Assembly: GCA_916048095.2 (NCBI GenBank) | Contig: OU696580.1 | Coordinates: 3,595,202-3,659,201, forward strand | From: Sacculina carcini | Lineage: Eukaryota > Arthropoda > Thecostraca > Sacculinidae | Direction: 5' to 3' | DNA length: 64,000 nucleotides | In this document: positions 58,290-64,000 of the stretch, piece after piece | How positions within the stretch are numbered: position 1 is the stretch's first letter | Layout: each line of letters opens with the position of its first letter | Made by a program: the position numbers and the translations under genes | Notes under the pieces: generated by a model | Database searches by the model: none | What the model was told of the DNA's origin: nothing | The model's input: the letters and a program-made list of their open reading frames with translations, nothing else

Positions 58290-58379
58290 CTAGGGGGGCA
58301 CCGACGGTTTCTGGGGGGGCCACAAGGACTCACATTGTGTTTAAGGGGGCCACTGCAAGAAAAAGGTTGAGAACCACTG
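58290..58379 (-). mobile_element. hAT end fragment, CAGTGGTTCTCAACC family
   Basis: Ends GGTTGAGAACCACTG, the inverted form of the terminus at 24868 and 58803. G-rich interior (GGGGGGCACC, GGGGGGGCCAC). A GCTCTAG occurs on both sides (58286-58292 and 58379-58385), suggesting a small insertion, though the left TIR is missing. Confidence 0.45.
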
Positions 58380-58385
58380 CTCTAG

Positions 58386-58802
58386 ATCATGCTCCGGTCG
58401 GAGCAATTCAGAGAGGAGTATCTCCATTTGTGATAGAGATTATCGATCACATCGAAATGACGATCGACGACGACGGCGTGGCCTGCCTGAACGACGACGT
58501 CAGGACTGTCTGCGGCAGGGTGCTCCAGAGCACTGGAGTCAAGAGGAACATAGTGGGTGCTGGGGTCGAAGTGTTGTGCCCTGTCGCGGCAGCCGGTGAT
58601 GAAGGGGACGGCATGATGCGGCGGAGCCCTGAAGAGCATGGCCGAGGCGGGAGCGTGGTGGACGCTGGGACCTGCCGTGATGTGCTTCACCGCAGCCACG
58701 GTGTGTGCGTTTGGTGGAGGCCGTCGTCGGCAAGGTTGTTTTTGTATGTTTTGCGTTTTTGTATTTTCTGTTCTTTAGTTCATTTTATTTGTTTCTTTAG
58801 AA
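58386..58802. other. GC-rich, coding-like segment of unknown origin
   Basis: Strongly CpG-rich with overlapping open frames on both strands (+ 58271-58840; - 58382-58699). Neither shows a recognisable domain. It may be a remnant of a retroelement ORF, since a Jockey fragment lies upstream. It ends at the target site of the 58803 hAT. Confidence 0.3.
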
Positions 58803-61378
<2,576 letters not shown>

Positions 61379-61387
61379 CTTTAGAAA

Positions 61388-61735
61388 CAGGTGGAGGTGT
61401 TGTGTGATCGTGCGCAGTGAGGGAGAGAGTGTGTGTGAGAGATTATGCCTGAGTGCGTGAACGTGTTATTGTGTCTATATGTGATCGTGTATGGTTGAAT
61501 TGCGTATTGCGTGCGAGAGTGTGTGAGTGAGTGTGTATATTGTGTCGGTGTGTGTGTGTTTGTTTGTCAAGTGTTCATGCTCCGCGGCGGCGAGCCGGTC
61601 ACTCGCTCGCTGATTGGTTGTTGCGGTGGGTGAGGCCTGTGCGTGTGTATGTATGTGTGTGTGTGCTCCCGTGTGTGACGGTGTGAGCGTGAATGCGTGT
61701 AGAGTCGTGTGACATTCGCTGTCATATGAATATAA
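61388..61735 (-). repeat. GC-rich dispersed repeat, copy 2 (inverted)
   Basis: The reverse complement aligns with 15160-15500: GTGCTCCCGTGTGTGACGGT, TGGTTGTTGCGGTGGGTG, CGGCGGCGAGCCGGTCACTC, GTGCGTGAACGTGTTATTGT and GTGTGATCGTG share order and spacing. The 58803 hAT inserted at its edge. Non-coding, class unknown. Confidence 0.75.
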
Positions 61736-62255
61736 ACAACGAAAAACAGCCTACGAGAAATTATTAAATAACATACGTTTTACATAGTAATAATTAAGTC
61801 AAGACATTATAATAAAATGTATATATAACATTCTATCAGGCCTAAACTCTGTATAATATCTGTATAACTCTTTATAATATTCATAATATTCATTGCCCAT
61901 GTGTTCTCGGTTTGGCAACATTATATTATTCCCATTGTTGTCATATGACGTTTGTGTTCGATGCGCTGTTTTTGTGTGTTACTGTACTGTTGATGGCCGA
62001 ATAATAACATCACATCTAATGTATTAACACCATAGAGAATACATTCAATGACTCAACACATACAACGCTGACCTAACCAAGCAACCTTGACCCTGAACTC
62101 ATTCCAACTGACCAGTTCGTCCGCACAACCATACAAACAGTTCTATTAGCTCCGCCCACCGAAATGTCTGCTTGAGGCTCCGCCACACGGGACAATATGA
62201 CCACACTACATACCCCTGCTCTTAAACAAAACATCGGTGCACAAAATATATACAA
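61736..62255. other. Non-coding stretch
   Basis: AT-rich to 62060, then GC-balanced sequence flanking the gypsy fragment, possibly its LTR or 3' region. No repeat partner in the window. Confidence 0.4.
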
Positions 62256-62261
62256 TGCCAT

Positions 62262-63242
62262 CTAACTCGACCCTTTGCTATACACCCACTGGCGCCACCT
62301 ATAATTACGTCGCTCAACAAACTGAGAATATAGCGCTGGCAGCCACCGGCGTCTTCTTCTTCTTGACGGCGGTAGTTCCAGCAGACCAGACTCAGCCTCC
62401 TGCCGTGGAGCTTCTATGTCGGCGAGATCGGTACCTGGAACGTCCACGCTAACTTTCGTGTCTTGTTGAATGTCCGACGATTGCTGATCATCACGCCGAC
62501 CGTTCACGAGCTGCTCACCGCCCGAGTGCTGCTGTTCGTCTGCGGTGGGCACAGTCGCGAAGCCATGAGGCGCTGCTCGACCTTGCTCGTCCAGCTGCGA
62601 CAAAGCTGCGCCCAGTCCCTTGTCACTGGCGTCTGTGGTCACGACATATTCCCCGTGGTGTTAAACGGCTGTAGAGCTTTACTGGCCGCGATGATTGTCT
62701 TCAGGTTCTCGAAGGCGACGGTCTGGGGCTCCTACCACCTGAACGGAGCCTGGAACGTGCCATCCGCGGAGTCCCATGAAGCTGCGGAGCTTCTGCGCTG
62801 ACGTAGACGTAAGCGCGTCGGTAATGGCCTTAATGTGGCTTTGTAGAAGCGAGATACCGTCTTTGCCGATTCGATATCAGCAAACATCGATTTCGGTAGA
62901 CGCAAACTCCGAATTGTAGTTGTTGACGGTTACGTTGGCCGCCTGTAGGGCATTCATGACGCTCCTCAGACGCTCATCGTGCTGTACTTGTGTCCGATCT
63001 GAGATAACGATGTCGTCAAGGTAGTGCTGAACGCCGGGTATGCCCTTCAGCACACGACCCAACAGCTTTTGGAAAGCCGATCCTGCTGAGGCAACCCGAA
63101 TGGGACCCGCTTGTACTGAGAGTCCATCATGCGTTATAAACGCGCTCAATTGCCGGGGTTCTGGCGCAAGCTTGAGCTGATGATACGCCGACTGTAGGTC
63201 CACACGACTCATGAATGACCCTTGCAGCTGTGACTGCAATTC
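62262..63242 (-). pseudogene. Gypsy pol fragment (RT and RNase H start), minus strand
   Basis: The minus strand reads SFMSRVDLQSAYHQLKLAPE, GSAFQKLLGRVLKGIPGVQH and the catalytic YLDDIV. After stops and shifts come LLQSHIKAITDALTSTSAQK, LRSFMGL and the RNase H opening TTDASDKGLGAALSQLDEQG. This is the normal RT-to-RNase H order of Ty3/gypsy Pol. Stops and frameshifts show decay, and the FTRLPFG loop reads GPIRVASAGSAF. It abuts an oppositely oriented gypsy fragment at about 63243. Confidence 0.82.
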
Positions 63243-64000
63243 GGTGATCGATTAAATGATCTTATTCAGAATGAAAATCTACAGGACACTTTCGCATATG
63301 TTGATGATGTAGTAGTATGTGGAAGGACGCAACTGGAGCATGACATCAGCTTAGAGAGGTTTCTCAATGCTATCGATCAATATCGGTTCACTGTGAATCA
63401 CTAGAAGTGCAAATTCAATGCAAAAACCGTAACAATCGAATAGTGTTGTTCAATGTCAGGTGATAGAGAACAACACTATTCAACCGGACCCAGAGCGCCT
63501 CCAGACTTTGATGGATCTTCCGTTGCCAGGCGATAGCAAGTCGTTAAAGCGCGCGGTAGGCATGTTGTCTCATTAGTCCAAATGGATTCCTTCGTTTTCC
63601 GAAAAACTTCGGCCTCTCGTTGACAATACTGCGATTCCTTTGACCACCGAAGCCATTTTAGCTTACAAATGTATGAAACAGGATATTGCTCGAGCTGTGC
63701 TGCCCCTCTAGATGACAGCACTCAATTCGTAGTGGAAACTGATGCGTCAAATAACGCGCTAGCAGCTATCTTGTCATATAACGGGAAACCTGTCGCTTTC
63801 TTTTCCAGAACGCTGAATTGCTCCGAAAGACACCACTCGTCTATAGAGAAGGAGGCAGCAGCAATAGTGGAGTCCATTCGGCGTTGGCGCCATCTTCTTC
63901 TTGGAAGACACTTCAAGTTGATTACTGATCAACGATCGGTGTCTTTCATGTTAGATAGGGGCAAAATAAAAATGAAAAGATCGCTAGATGGAGACTTGAG
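63243..64000 (+). pseudogene. Gypsy pol fragment (RT thumb to RNase H), plus strand
   Basis: The + strand reads DTFAYVDDVVVCGRTQLEHD (catalytic YVDD), LERFLNAIDQYRFTV, PERLQTLMDLPLPGDSKSLK, RAVGMLSH-stop-SKWIPSFSEKL, and after a frameshift FVVETDASNNALAAILSYNG, FFSRTLNCSERHHSSIEKEA and HFKLITDQRSVSFMLDR. This is a Ty3/gypsy RT/connection/RNase H series. At least two stops and one frameshift. It continues past the window edge. The sequence differs clearly from the minus-strand fragment next to it. Confidence 0.85.

Overview
The window is animal nuclear DNA, about 60% A+T, and almost entirely repetitive. No complete conserved host gene is recognisable. Three features suggest an arthropod, possibly a crustacean, with low confidence: very abundant (CA)n, (TG)n and (TATG)n microsatellites, a 400-bp tract of TTAGG-like repeats (the usual arthropod telomere unit), and several classes of hAT, Tigger, CR1/Jockey-like and Ty3/gypsy elements. 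No sequence was compared with a database, so the taxon is inference. Layout: 1-17.4 kb is AT-rich non-coding DNA with tandem arrays (13-, 18-, 19- and 29-bp units), the TTAGG-like block (4432-4833), one LINE tail (16.0-16.3 kb) and a GC-rich dispersed repeat (15.1-15.5 kb). At 17590-22095 lies a complete LTR retrotransposon of the CsRn1 type, with identical 200-bp LTRs, a 4-bp target duplication, a primer site matching tRNA-Trp, gag and pol. It has split an older LINE reverse-transcriptase gene, whose reading frame closes again when the element is removed. From 23 to 35 kb there are degenerate DNA transposons, a tRNA-Val-headed SINE, a hammerhead-like hairpin, a possible small secreted-protein ORF beside a CCAAT/GC-box cluster (25.5-25.9 kb), and nested hAT MITEs (31.6-32.3 kb). 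From 35.7 to 43.6 kb there is a Tigger copy inside a hAT MITE, a LINE split by a 2.7-kb repeat with a 5-fold internal tandem array, a hAT with a zinc-finger fragment, and a decayed gypsy protease/integrase. At 46748-52834 is a 6.1-kb hAT transposon on the minus strand with perfect 8-bp target duplications. Its six-exon transposase gene is interrupted only by a 1.4-kb non-autonomous LTR element (49778-51161). Two internally deleted relatives lie at 30.4-31.5 kb and 55.6-57.2 kb. At 58803-61378 is a second, apparently intact hAT with a single 592-codon transposase and an 8-bp target duplication. The window ends in two gypsy pol fragments facing each other at about 63.24 kb. How the parts relate: the autonomous hAT and its deleted relatives form a donor/passenger set. 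All carry a 32-bp segment that is antisense to transposase exon 2, which is the most unusual signal found here. The nesting gives a relative chronology: LINE before CsRn1 element; LINE before 2.7-kb repeat; hAT before LTR element; hAT MITE before Tigger; older hAT MITE before younger hAT MITE.
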